A DNA stretch of 64,000 nt from Shouchella hunanensis. GTDB taxonomy: Bacteria; Bacillota; Bacilli; Bacillales; Bacillaceae_D. The notes beneath the pieces were generated by a model that did no database searches, was not told the origin of the DNA, and worked only from the letters and a program-made list of their open reading frames with translations. Shown here one piece after another: positions 26,990-34,970 of the stretch (its first letter is position 1; each line of letters begins with the position of its first letter). Made by a program: the position numbers and the translations under genes. The DNA lies in assembly GCF_028735875.1 (NCBI RefSeq), contig NZ_CP117834.1, forward strand, positions 603,501 through 667,500. The letters are read 5' to 3'.

Positions 26990-27502
26990 ATGAATTCTTT
27001 TTCCCATTTTAATGAGGAAGGTCGAGCAAAAATGGTGAATGTTTCTCAAAAAGCTGAAACCGAAAGAACAGCAACTGCTCGTACTAAAGTAAGGCTTTCT
27101 GCCACTCTTTACGACGCTATCCATGATCAAGGCTTAAAGAAAGGCGACCCTTTAGCAGTTGCACAAATAGCCGGTATTATGGCCGCAAAGAAAACAGCCG
27201 ACTGGATACCTATGTGCCATCCCATTACGATACAAGGAACGGACTTGCAGTTTTCTTTTAGAAAAGACGAGGAAACCACTGATTATGTGTTAGTCATTCA
27301 TGCGACGGTAACGGTCAAAAGTAACACTGGCGTTGAAATGGAGGCTCTTACTGCCGTTAGTGCTGCTGCTTTAACGTTTTATGATATGTGTAAAGCAATT
27401 GATAAAGGGATGATAATCGAAGAAACGTTGCTCGTTGAAAAAACAGGAGGAAAGAACGGCAATTTCTATCATCCTCTTTTACAAAAAGAGAGAAGTCGTT
27501 AA
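26990..27502 (+). CDS. moaC: MoaC, cyclic pyranopterin monophosphate synthase
   Basis: 170 residues from the ATG at 26,990, with GGAGAG 6 nt before it; a longer frame runs into mobA and is rejected. Conserved MoaC parts are MVNVSQKAETERTATA, IMAAKKTADWIPMCHPI, and the segment TGVEMEALTAVSAAALTFYDMCKA. Acts after MoaA. In B. subtilis moaC sits beside rex and tsaD; here it has been moved into the mob operon. Its stop codon is inside a bidirectional terminator shared with the next gene. Confidence 0.95.
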   Translation: MNSFSHFNEEGRAKMVNVSQKAETERTATARTKVRLSATLYDAIHDQGLKKGDPLAVAQIAGIMAAKKTADWIPMCHPITIQGTDLQFSFRKDEETTDYVLVIHATVTVKSNTGVEMEALTAVSAAALTFYDMCKAIDKGMIIEETLLVEKTGGKNGNFYHPLLQKERSR

Positions 27503-27516
27503 TTACTTCTCTCTTT
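27485..27516. terminator. bidirectional terminator overlapping moaC and hpaB-like stops
   Basis: Stem AAAGAGAGAAGT/ACTTCTCTCTTT with loop CGTTAATT. The loop holds the moaC stop and the adjacent convergent gene's stop, so no base is spent outside the coding ends. Confidence 0.85.
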
Positions 27517-28942
27517 CAAAAAAATCGCTTATCCGCATTTGTAACTCTTCTTTCTTTTTGCTATACAATCCGTTCAAGGAGGATAACACGCGAACCGGGT
27601 CGCCATAGAAGTATCGCTCATAAAGTAATTGCCTTGTGCCAAACTCTGTCATTGTCATATCCCGCGCGAGCTGAATGAGCTGAAATTTATCATAGGCGCT
27701 TACATATTCTCCTTTTATAAATCGCTCTAAATAAGGCGCAATCGAAGAAGCAAAATCTTTTTCACTCGGTGCCGCAATAAAATGACTCGCTCCTAAAAGT
27801 TGAATGATTTCAATTAATCGTGGGTACGTCGTCTGGTAGTAAGATGCACATGCTTTTAAGGTTTCTAATTTCGGCACCATTATGCCAAAGTCATTGACCT
27901 CTGCCTGAGCTTCGGAAGAATAAACGAAACCAACCATCGCCTCCAATGCAATAATCATTTCGCCAAGTTTTCCTTGGATATGCTGATGACGTTCAATATC
28001 AAGCATTGTTACGAGTGCCTGAGCAATACCGAGTAACCACTCTGTTTTAACAATTTGTCTGTTGACTGCTTGATATAACAAGAACGATTCCATTCCTGTT
28101 TTCATAAATAAATCGTTCATTAGCCACTCATTCCTGTATAAAAAAACCCGGTTCCAAGGCACAAGAACGTGGTCAAAGACAACGATAGCGTCACCTTCTT
28201 CAAATTGTGAGCTGAGAGGCGAATCAAATGTGCTTCCCTTTTTGTAAGGAGGACGGTTAATAAAAGTTAGACCTTTTGTGTCTGATGGAATCGTACAACC
28301 AAATAAGTAATCACTATCAATAAATGCGGCTGAAGGGATAACAAGTAGCTCATCCGTCATACCCCCTTGGGTTGCTAACAGTCTTGCCCCATCAACTATA
28401 ATGCCTTCTTCTGTTTCTTCAATGATCTTAGTAGCAATCGGCTGATCTTTTCCTTGACCATCTGGGAAAAAGGGCTTTCTACTGATAGAAGGATTAACAA
28501 ACGTATGTGTAAACGTTAAGTCTACTTCTTTTGCACGCTTATAGATCGCATCAATATTTTCTCCAAACTGTGGGTCTGCTTCAGCAAAGAATTTCTTTGC
28601 GCCTGCCATAATGGCGATCATCGTATTCACATAGTCTGGGGATCGCCCTAGCACCCCTAATGTTTCATTCGCCCATAATTGCGTCGCTTTTCTCCGTTTT
28701 ACTAAATCTTCTTTTGAACGAGGAATGTCGTATGAAAAGTTAATTTTTTGATCCTTCCCCTGGAGAGTAGATGCATATCGTTCATCATGAACCATGTCAT
28801 AGAGCTTTCCTTTTGCTTTAAAAACGGATTGAAATGGTTCCACATCTGTTAAAGGGCGTTCAATTCGTTTGCCGTCCATCCATACATTGCTTTTTAGGCA
28901 TGCCATTCTTTTTAAATACTCCGCACCTGTAACGATTCCCAT
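27503..28942 (-). CDS. 4-hydroxyphenylacetate 3-monooxygenase oxygenase-type flavoprotein (HpaB)
   Basis: 479 residues, full length for the HpaB family. Family parts include SYDIPRSKEDLVKRRKA, HTFVNPSISR, ATQGGMTDELLVIP and FDHVLVPWNRVFLY, which build the FADH2 pocket of this acyl-CoA-dehydrogenase-like fold. These enzymes hydroxylate phenolic compounds using reduced flavin made by a separate reductase. No reductase (HpaC) or ring-cleavage gene is nearby, so the physiological substrate is uncertain; phenol or hydroxyphenylacetate is a guess from the family. Confidence 0.88.
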   Translation of the reverse strand: MGIVTGAEYLKRMACLKSNVWMDGKRIERPLTDVEPFQSVFKAKGKLYDMVHDERYASTLQGKDQKINFSYDIPRSKEDLVKRRKATQLWANETLGVLGRSPDYVNTMIAIMAGAKKFFAEADPQFGENIDAIYKRAKEVDLTFTHTFVNPSISRKPFFPDGQGKDQPIATKIIEETEEGIIVDGARLLATQGGMTDELLVIPSAAFIDSDYLFGCTIPSDTKGLTFINRPPYKKGSTFDSPLSSQFEEGDAIVVFDHVLVPWNRVFLYRNEWLMNDLFMKTGMESFLLYQAVNRQIVKTEWLLGIAQALVTMLDIERHQHIQGKLGEMIIALEAMVGFVYSSEAQAEVNDFGIMVPKLETLKACASYYQTTYPRLIEIIQLLGASHFIAAPSEKDFASSIAPYLERFIKGEYVSAYDKFQLIQLARDMTMTEFGTRQLLYERYFYGDPVRVLSSLNGLYSKKKEELQMRISDFFEREK

Positions 28943-29022
28943 CTTTCACACTCCTTCTTCGTCGCTATAGCCTATGCACATTCGCCTATCACCGTGATTT
29001 GTCCTGTTGAACATTCACATCT

Positions 29023-29047
29023 GTTTTAAAACCAAATAATCGGGTAA
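29023..29047 (+). promoter_or_regulatory. sigma-B-type promoter for alpha/beta hydrolase
   Basis: GTTTTA (29,023-29,028), 13-bp spacer, GGGTAA (29,042-29,047): close to the sigma-B consensus. The start codon lies 49 bp downstream with AAGGAG before it. Confidence 0.55.
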
Positions 29048-29095
29048 ACAAACAAAACGATAAACTAGTTTTATAAAAAAGGAGCGAATGTTTAC

Positions 29096-29914
29096 ATGGC
29101 ACATCGAATTGAAGTCGAGCACGGAACCACTCTTTTTGTAGAGGATATTGGTAGCGGCCAACCCGTTATTTTTCTACATGGCTGGCCAGTCAACCATAGA
29201 ATGTTCGAACACCAAATGGCAACATTACCAGAAAAAGGTTTCCGCTTTATTGGTGTAGATTTAAGAGGCTATGGACAATCGGATAAACCAGCTTATGGCT
29301 ATGATTATGACCGAATGGCGGATGACCTTCGTGTTGTCATTGATACACTTGAACTTAAGGATGCCGTATTATGTGGATTCTCAATGGGAGGAGCCATTGC
29401 AATACGCTATATGGCAAAGCACGGCGAAAAAGGTGTTTCTCGTCTCGCGCTATTAGGCGCAGCAGCACCGGTATTTACGCAGCGAGATGATTTTAAATTT
29501 GGTTTACCTAAGGAAAATGTGGATGACTTAATTTTAGGTGCATATGCGGACCGCGCCGACATGTTAAAAGACTTTGGCGGTCTATTCTTCGGCAAAGAAC
29601 CAAGCACCCATTTTAATAGCTGGTTCCACTCACTTGGTATGCAAGCAGGACCTCACGCGACGATTGAATCGGCTCGAACCCTTCGAGATGCTGATTTGCG
29701 TGGTGACTTAAGTGCTATTTCCGTACCAACTGCCATTTTACACGGTCGAAACGATGAAATCTGTCCGTTTGATTTAGCAGAACAAATGGAAGCAGGTATT
29801 GCCAACGCCACTATTATCCCTTTTGAAGAGAGCGGTCATAGCTTGTTCCATGATGAAAGAGAGAAATTTAACGAAACCATCATTCAATTTATATCAGAAC
29901 CTGTTAAATCGTAA
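29096..29914 (+). CDS. alpha/beta hydrolase, non-haem peroxidase-like
   Basis: 272 residues. The oxyanion motif HGWPVNHRMF is near residues 30-39, nucleophile elbow GFSMGG near 94-99, acid Asp in HGRNDEICPFD, and catalytic His in ESGHSLFHDE; the triad is complete. Most like cofactor-free haloperoxidase/esterase proteins. Cytoplasmic, no signal. A sigma-B-type promoter upstream suggests stress induction, and a strong terminator follows. The substrate is unknown. Confidence 0.85.
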   Translation: MAHRIEVEHGTTLFVEDIGSGQPVIFLHGWPVNHRMFEHQMATLPEKGFRFIGVDLRGYGQSDKPAYGYDYDRMADDLRVVIDTLELKDAVLCGFSMGGAIAIRYMAKHGEKGVSRLALLGAAAPVFTQRDDFKFGLPKENVDDLILGAYADRADMLKDFGGLFFGKEPSTHFNSWFHSLGMQAGPHATIESARTLRDADLRGDLSAISVPTAILHGRNDEICPFDLAEQMEAGIANATIIPFEESGHSLFHDEREKFNETIIQFISEPVKS

Positions 29915-29927
29915 GAAGATGTTTAAG

Positions 29928-29955
29928 ACCAGTACAGTTGATGTACTGGTTTTTT
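29928..29955 (+). terminator. terminator of the alpha/beta hydrolase gene
   Basis: Stem ACCAGTACA/TGTACTGGT, loop GTTGA, followed by TTTTT. Confidence 0.9.
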
Positions 29956-30008
29956 GTCTGTACAATTATGTGGACTTGTGGTAAAGTGTCTTTCGTTCCT
30001 ATGAAAAC

Positions 30009-30049
30009 ACGCAGTTCGTAACCTTCCTGCGTTATCAAAACTAAAGGAG
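30009..30049 (+). promoter_or_regulatory. preQ1 class I riboswitch
   Basis: P1 stem ACGCAG/CTGCGT encloses the loop TTCGTAACCTTC with the conserved GTAACC-type core, followed by the A-rich tail TATCAAAACTAA that folds into the minor groove and runs straight into the ribosome site AAAGGAG 7 nt before the ATG. No terminator is present, so control is translational: preQ1 binding would hide the ribosome site. The gene it precedes encodes a queuosine-precursor transporter, which independently supports the call. Confidence 0.88.
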
Positions 30050-30056
30050 ATAAATC

Positions 30057-30731
30057 ATGTCCACAGAACTATTAGGGCTATTGTTTGCCCTTGCAAATTT
30101 TTCCTTCCTGCTCTTATTTTATAAGTTGTTTGGAAAAACAGGTATTATCGCCTGGATCGGCTTTGCAGCCATTTTAGCTAATTTACAAGTCTTAAAGACA
30201 ATTGAACTGTTCGGATTTATCGTAACAATGGGGAATGTGATGTATGCGACAACCTTTCTCGCAACAGATCTATTAAATGAAAAGTATGGGAAAGCCCTCG
30301 CCAAAAAAGCCGTTTGGCTAGGCTTCTCAACCTTACTCGTTTCAACGATTATCATGCAATTTGTACTGTTATTCCCACCTCATGGAGAAGACCTAGCACA
30401 TCCGCACCTTGCTTTTATTTTTGACTTCGCTTTACGCGTTGCGTTAGGAAGCTTAACGGCTTTTATCATTAGTAATCATATTAACATATACATCTTTGCG
30501 TTCTTTAAAAAGCTGTTACCAAAAATGCTTTGGCTGCGAAACATCGTTTCCAGTATTTTTGGACAAGCGTTGGATACATTGATTTTCTGTGCAATTGCGT
30601 TTCTAGGTGTGTATTCGATGGGCATCTGGTTTGAAATTGCCCTAACAACATATCTGATGAAATTTATCGTTTCTCTGCTTGCGATGCCTTTTATTTACTG
30701 GGCTCGAAGCATCAAGCCTCTGCAAGATTAA
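30057..30731 (+). CDS. queuosine precursor transporter, YhhQ/VUT family
   Basis: 224 residues with six hydrophobic segments. Family features are VTMGNVMYATTFLATDLLNEKYGKA near 58-82 and SSIFGQALDTLIFCAIAF near 165-182 with the conserved Gln-Asp. The family imports preQ0 or preQ1 for synthesis of queuosine in tRNA. The preQ1-I riboswitch directly upstream fits exactly. No queuosine synthesis genes lie nearby, so the cell may salvage the precursor or keep them elsewhere. Confidence 0.9.
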   Translation: MSTELLGLLFALANFSFLLLFYKLFGKTGIIAWIGFAAILANLQVLKTIELFGFIVTMGNVMYATTFLATDLLNEKYGKALAKKAVWLGFSTLLVSTIIMQFVLLFPPHGEDLAHPHLAFIFDFALRVALGSLTAFIISNHINIYIFAFFKKLLPKMLWLRNIVSSIFGQALDTLIFCAIAFLGVYSMGIWFEIALTTYLMKFIVSLLAMPFIYWARSIKPLQD

Positions 30732-30759
30732 AAAAACGGCCTGTCCCCAGGCCGTTTTT
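30732..30759. terminator. bidirectional terminator after queuosine transporter
   Basis: Stem AAAAACGGCCTG/CAGGCCGTTTTT, loop TCCC. It begins one base after the transporter stop and reaches the stop of the convergent minus-strand gene. Confidence 0.92.
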
Positions 30760-31111
30760 ACATTTCCTTCTGAAACGCATTTATCATAATCTTAATGTTC
30801 GCAATGTCTGCCTCGTTTTTTTCTTCAATTTCTTCTTTCAATTCAAGTAAAAATGTCTTCTTCGCACGTAAATTATCAAGAGCAGACTGGTACTGGTGAT
30901 ACACTTCTCCTTCTTGTTGATCACTTTGTTCAATACTCGCGTAAACAGCCTCCATAAACCGATATTCGGATAGCTTATCATTTACATTAATGGTCCCTTC
31001 ATCCTGTTCATTTAACACTTCCGGTGTTTCAATTGTATAAATGTCTTTTAATTGTTTTTGTAAAGCAACCATATGCTCTTCGCAAAATTTTTGTACTAAC
31101 TCATCGTTCAT
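30758..31111 (-). CDS. 117-residue helical protein of unknown function
   Basis: Acidic, mostly helical protein with no signal or membrane segment. The C-terminal half (ALDNLRAKKTFLLELKEEIEEKNEADIANIKIMI) has heptad-like spacing suited to a coiled coil. GAAAGGAG lies before the ATG. I do not recognise a family. It is the last ordinary chromosomal gene before the degenerate island that runs to groEL. Confidence 0.6.
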   Translation of the reverse strand: MNDELVQKFCEEHMVALQKQLKDIYTIETPEVLNEQDEGTINVNDKLSEYRFMEAVYASIEQSDQQEGEVYHQYQSALDNLRAKKTFLLELKEEIEEKNEADIANIKIMINAFQKEM

Positions 31112-31187
31112 ATAACCGACTCCTTTCTTTTTACCCTATTCCCAATAAGTATACAGGAAAAACCGTAAAGTAAAGCGGTCTTTAGAA

Positions 31188-31221
31188 GAAAAAACAACCA
31201 CTCCTTAAAAGGAAAGTGGTT
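31188..31221 (-). terminator. terminator of the small secreted peptide gene
   Basis: Minus-strand stem AACCACT/AGTGGTT with an inner CCTT/AAGG pairing, followed by GTTTTTTC. It lies 33 bp beyond the second stop of the peptide gene. Confidence 0.7.
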
Positions 31222-31253
31222 ATTAAAAAAGTGTGCAGGCACATTACGATACC

Positions 31254-31514
31254 TTAAACCGCATCACCTGTTTTTATAGATCCTATGTATCTTTGTTTAT
31301 TGCTCTTACCTTTAAAATCCTCTACTAAATTCAATTTTCCTGATTCATGAACCAATACATCGGCTTATGTCCCGGGACGCGTTGGACCATCTGTTAATTC
31401 AGCAACTGAACTTACAGGTCCAGTACCTGGTCTTGTAGGGCCACTTAAATCAATAACAGAAGTTGTTGATAAAACAATCCCCATTGCAATTAGCAACGAT
31501 ACTACCTGTTTCAC
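31254..31514 (-). CDS. small secreted peptide precursor with repeated GPTRPGT motif (in-frame stop)
   Basis: Starts at GTG 31,514, with AGGGGGTGA 7 nt upstream. The first 49 codons encode a signal-like head (VVSLLIAMGIVLSTTSV) and a tail in which GPTRPGT occurs twice, the second copy at the very end before TAA (31,365-31,367). The same frame then stays open for 36 more codons (ADVLVHESGKLN to KTGDAV) to a second TAA at 31,254. Either this is a 49-residue pheromone-like precursor, or an 85-residue secreted protein broken by one nonsense codon. A terminator follows. No receptor gene is adjacent. Confidence 0.5.
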
Positions 31515-32134
31515 ATCTTCACCCCCTTTTCATCATGTACTCTTTCGTAAATCTTTAGCATACCTTGCAAAGAAAAATCGACCACTACTTATTTCTTACC
31601 ATATCATAACGCTCGAAAATCAAGTAGCGACTAGTACTAAGTTATCACATATAAACAGTAAAGCAACGTTCATTCATCTTTAGTATCATGGTTTAGCAAA
31701 ACACTCTAAGGGGTGATTAAATGAGTAGTTACATACGATGCACCTCTGTTACCCCAAGCAGGATCGTGTAATAACCCATCGGCTTTATTAGCCTCCTTGA
31801 GACCTCGTAAAAAGCGGGGTTTTGTTTATTCTCTTATTGTTCATTTATTTCTAGGTAAAAGAAAACATTTAGCTTTATCCAAGTTAGTTAAAGATCTATT
31901 AATCCAACATTACCAAGAATTAAACCTAGATAAATCAAAAGGCAAACACACCAAATAAAAAGCGCATACGACTATTAAGCTCATACACACTTCTTTTTGG
32001 TTTTTATCACGCTTGCGTAGCAAGTCCACTGGGGTTATGGGTTGTCCCACTTGCGGTACGTGATATTATAGGACACTCTTCTGCTAAAGTGTTTCCACCG
32101 ACCGAGCTAACCCCGATCTTACTGAGATTTTCTG
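31515..32134. other. degenerate accessory DNA, no intact gene
   Basis: No convincing gene. A 16-codon ORF at 31,721-31,771 (plus) has AAGGGGTGATTAA before its ATG and is followed by a hairpin. One frame from about 31,724 to 31,957 is open without a start codon (ends KRKHLALSKLVKDLL..HTK). On the minus strand 32,010-32,120 encodes an open stretch ending PSGLATQA. These look like pieces of decayed mobile genes. Confidence 0.5.
31803..31829 (+). terminator. short hairpin terminator in degenerate DNA
   Basis: CCTCG/CGGGG stem (one wobble), loop TAAAAAG, then TTTTGTTT. It follows a 16-codon ORF with a good ribosome site. Confidence 0.5.
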
Positions 32135-33505
32135 TTAATAACTAATCACTTTATCCGATCCCTGTCCGAAGCGACTCAAATGCATCCTCCGATTGCTCGT
32201 GTTAACAGTGAAAACATTCCAACTATCTTCAGTTATCTCCCCACTATCCCTAGGTCTAGGGTCTCTAGTTAAACCTGTAGAACTATCTGCTGTTGCTGAA
32301 TGTAAAACGTTAATGTATCGAATTTCATCATGCACATAATCCTCATCTAGGTGATAGTGACCTCCTATATGTGCAATGTGGTTTCCTTTTCGTCCAGTAA
32401 AATCAACAGTTATGTCAACACCATGATCGCCCTCAGTAACAGCTGAACGATATCGGATTCCAAGTTTAAATGCTCTTATAATTCCTCTGAAAGCAAAAGC
32501 ATTGGTAGCTTTTCCAACACCATCAGAACCTGTAATAGGAACATGTGACATTGTAACTACCGTCCAATTTGAGGGACTCTGCTTATTCTGAAAGTTTAAC
32601 GCGGTATTTGCTAACCACTGTATTTGACGATTTCTTAAAGCATGAAAGGAGATATTATGATATTTAGGAGATCCGTTACTATTAGAGATATGAGCCACAT
32701 CCGCTGTATTTAAAAAGATTACTCTTAGCTTAATATCGTCAAAATCTTTATAATAATAACCTCCGTTTTTCTCAGCGCTATTAAAGACAAAATCTTCTTC
32801 AAATGGTTTGACCATCTTCTGATGCCATTCAGTAGGGCTCATTATGTCTGCCAACCTCGGATTCGCTGTATTATCTGTATACCAAGGTCCATAATCATGG
32901 TTACCTTTTAAGATAGCTACAGGTACTTTCGATTTCGTAAAGGCTTTTACATTATCGTACAACTCTCTTTTGTAAACTGATGGTGAATCTTTACCGTTTA
33001 TAATATCGCCACCATGTACCACAAAGTCCAATAAGCCATATTTGGTAAAATCAACGATGTTATTAACGTGTTGCAACCCATTCATTCCATAAGAACCATT
33101 TGAATTACGGATATAGTGAGTATCACTTATAAATCCAAAAGATTTTGTGTTAGTATTCTGTATTGCTGCTACTTTTTCATACAGGTTAAACAGTTCATCT
33201 TCAAGAAAGGCACTTACCCCTTCATTGTGCTTTAATTCCACCCATCCTCTAAAACTCCCATTGGTATGCAAATTACCAACAAAGATTCGTTTCATGTATG
33301 AATAATTCAAAATGAATTGCTTTCGAGTTCCGGACCCTGATGTATTTTGAAAAACATCAATTGTCACGAATCCACCGTCTTTCCACGGTGTATTCACCAG
33401 CTTATCTCCTGTTGATTCGTAAAAACCCGCTGCAAGCGTAAAGATATCAATTCCTGAATTAGTTAAATACTTTCTGTTCCCATTATCTTCTGTAAGTTTA
33501 TACAT
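32135..33505 (-). CDS. phage tail-type protein with pyocin-knob and metallophosphoesterase domains
   Basis: 456 residues from the ATG at 33,505, with AGGAGG 6 nt upstream; a longer frame exists but lacks a site. Residues 1-100 resemble the pyocin-knob domain of tail fibres (DIFTLAAGFYESTG, ILNYSYMKRIFVG, GSFRGWVEL). A phosphoesterase domain follows, with motifs GFISDTHYI, VHGGDII, LKGNHDYG, MSHVPI and IGGHYHLD. Phage proteins of this kind are thought to act on teichoic acid during adsorption; that is inference. It is intact although neighbouring phage genes are broken. Confidence 0.75.
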   Translation of the reverse strand: MYKLTEDNGNRKYLTNSGIDIFTLAAGFYESTGDKLVNTPWKDGGFVTIDVFQNTSGSGTRKQFILNYSYMKRIFVGNLHTNGSFRGWVELKHNEGVSAFLEDELFNLYEKVAAIQNTNTKSFGFISDTHYIRNSNGSYGMNGLQHVNNIVDFTKYGLLDFVVHGGDIINGKDSPSVYKRELYDNVKAFTKSKVPVAILKGNHDYGPWYTDNTANPRLADIMSPTEWHQKMVKPFEEDFVFNSAEKNGGYYYKDFDDIKLRVIFLNTADVAHISNSNGSPKYHNISFHALRNRQIQWLANTALNFQNKQSPSNWTVVTMSHVPITGSDGVGKATNAFAFRGIIRAFKLGIRYRSAVTEGDHGVDITVDFTGRKGNHIAHIGGHYHLDEDYVHDEIRYINVLHSATADSSTGLTRDPRPRDSGEITEDSWNVFTVNTSNRRMHLSRFGQGSDKVISY

Positions 33506-33587
33506 TATTGACCTCCTATTAATAAAATCATTCAAAACAACCTTACCAACTATTTTTCGTTTCCGTGTAGCAAAAGTGTTGATCTGT

Positions 33588-34022
33588 TCACGACGCATTC
33601 TTTTTGCCAATTCGAGCACTAACTTTTTTTATATGGTCTAAACTAAAATTTAATTCATGTGAAATTTGAATAAGCGATTTATTCTCAATCCATTTTTTAT
33701 AAGCTACCTTGTATTCTAGTCCCTCTAGCTTATTAAGCATTTTTTTATCTCATCGCGCCAGAAGTATTTCTCTCTAAGCTCTTTCCGAACCTCGTTATAT
33801 TTTCGAAGAACATCATCTGCTTCTCCTATAGCATTATAAGCAGGAACTTGCACAAGCCCTCCCGTTAGCCGTTCAGACTCATAATCTATAGCACCTATGC
33901 CTTTTGGAGAGACATATAAGCTTTTTATGTTTTTATATTGTTTCTCTAAACATTTTTCATGTTAACTCCAAAATGTCGATCTCAGTTAATAAGTCCTTAT
34001 AGAGTAAAACGGTTTTACTCAT
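33588..34022 (-). pseudogene. phage RinA-like late transcription regulator, frameshifted
   Basis: Three collinear pieces rebuild one protein of about 145 residues. The first starts at ATG 34,022 (ribosome site GGGGAGAG, MSKTVLLYKDLL). The second reads KSLYVSPKGIGAIDYESERL to REKYFWRDEIKK. The third (33,740-33,588) reads LEGLEYKVAYKKWIENKSL to IKKVSARIGKKNAS, a helix-turn-helix end typical of RinA/ArpU-type phage activators. The second frameshift lies in a run of seven A where eight would restore the frame. Upstream of a tail gene, it fits a late-gene activator. Confidence 0.65.
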
Positions 34023-34108
34023 GCACTCTCCCCTTTTCTTAACCAGTCTCGTTCTGCCACCTTAATATGCTTTGTAATAGGCTAGCCTCTGTTATTCTGT
34101 TGTTCATG

Positions 34109-34413
34109 CTATCTAAAGCCTGCCTTGTACATATCTCTCGCTATATCACCCTTAAAACGAAGTTCTGCTATATCCTTTTGTCCCTTTGCCAACTCAAGAA
34201 TCAATGTAGCCGGGACTTTTGATAGTCTTTTAACCTCAAGATCTCCTCCTCTCCACATCCCTTGCAGGTTCTTGTCCACTTGCTTTTCGCCACTCTCAGC
34301 TTGAATCTTCCATCACCACGATCACAACGCCCGTGCTACATTTTGACCTCCGGCTCAGGAGCATGGACCTCTCTCTGCTCCTTTACAGCATCAGACCATT
34401 TGGGTTCAGCCAT
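34109..34413 (-). pseudogene. phage zinc-ribbon protein, interrupted by a stop, plus an overlapping fragment
   Basis: An ATG at 34,413 overlaps the stop of the dUTPase fragment (TAATG). The frame reads MAEPKWSDAVKEQ to PEPEVKM, meets TAG, then continues CDRGDGRFKLR to TRTCKGCGEEE and ends at 34,201. Paired cysteines suggest a small phage zinc ribbon broken by one nonsense codon. A second frame down to 34,109 (ILELAKGQKDIAELRFKGD to YKAGFR) may be the next phage gene. Confidence 0.5.
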
Positions 34414-34697
34414 TAATAGCCGTTTACTTGCCGTTCATGATTGATTTTGTTCTTGTCTAAGTAGGCTTGTTCAATCTCTCCGGAACTAAAACTCAATGAT
34501 TCGTCTAACCCTAAAAACAAAGCTAATAAGTAATGGTACCCCATCCCTATAGATCCATTTGTTTTTTCTAAAAGAGAAGAATGTTTCGTATTATCATGAA
34601 TCACTCCGAACTTTCGATTTATTTCAATGAACAGATCGACTATAATACCTGTATCTAAGACATAATGTACTTGTTTTACTTCGCAATTAGGCGCATC
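34413..34697 (-). pseudogene. phage dimeric dUTPase (type 2), N-terminally truncated
   Basis: About 94 codons open after a TAG at 34,698-34,700. The end EIEQAYLDKNKINHERQVNGY-type motif (residues KNKINHERQ) and GMGYHYLLALFLGLDESL match the C-terminal half of all-alpha dUTP diphosphatases. The N-terminal part with the first metal ligands is missing, so it is a remnant. Such genes are common in the early module of Bacillus phages. Confidence 0.65.
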
Positions 34698-34746
34698 CTA
34701 GAATAGTGTTGTTTGTTCTTGATCCTTGCGTGTTCGCTCTCGATAA

Positions 34747-34913
34747 TCATGGAATTTCTATAAAGGCAAACACTTCTTTAATCTCACAATCTTTAAAATG
34801 TTTTCTTCTGTACTTCGATGCACAACATTCATGTACGAACTCTTCAAACCGGATGAGAATTACATCATCATAATCACCCTCGAATGAGGAAAAGAGATTT
34901 TCCTTTTTCTAAA
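34747..34913 (-). pseudogene. unrecognised phage gene fragment
   Basis: A frame without a start codon encodes FEGDYDDVILIRFEEFV, then CCASKYRRKHFKD, ending EVFAFIEIP. It lies upstream of the dUTPase remnant on the same strand. Codon order looks protein-like, but I cannot name a family. Confidence 0.35.
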
Positions 34914-34970
34914 ACCACCAATAGAACATATATTCTTTTTGTTTGATGAATGCTTCTTAGGGGTGAGAAG

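Noticed and set aside
31140..31300. Third copy of the groEL end as the left boundary of the distal element
   Set aside because: CACATTACGATACC is the closest stretch I found but does not match the 18-mer. The left boundary remains unknown.
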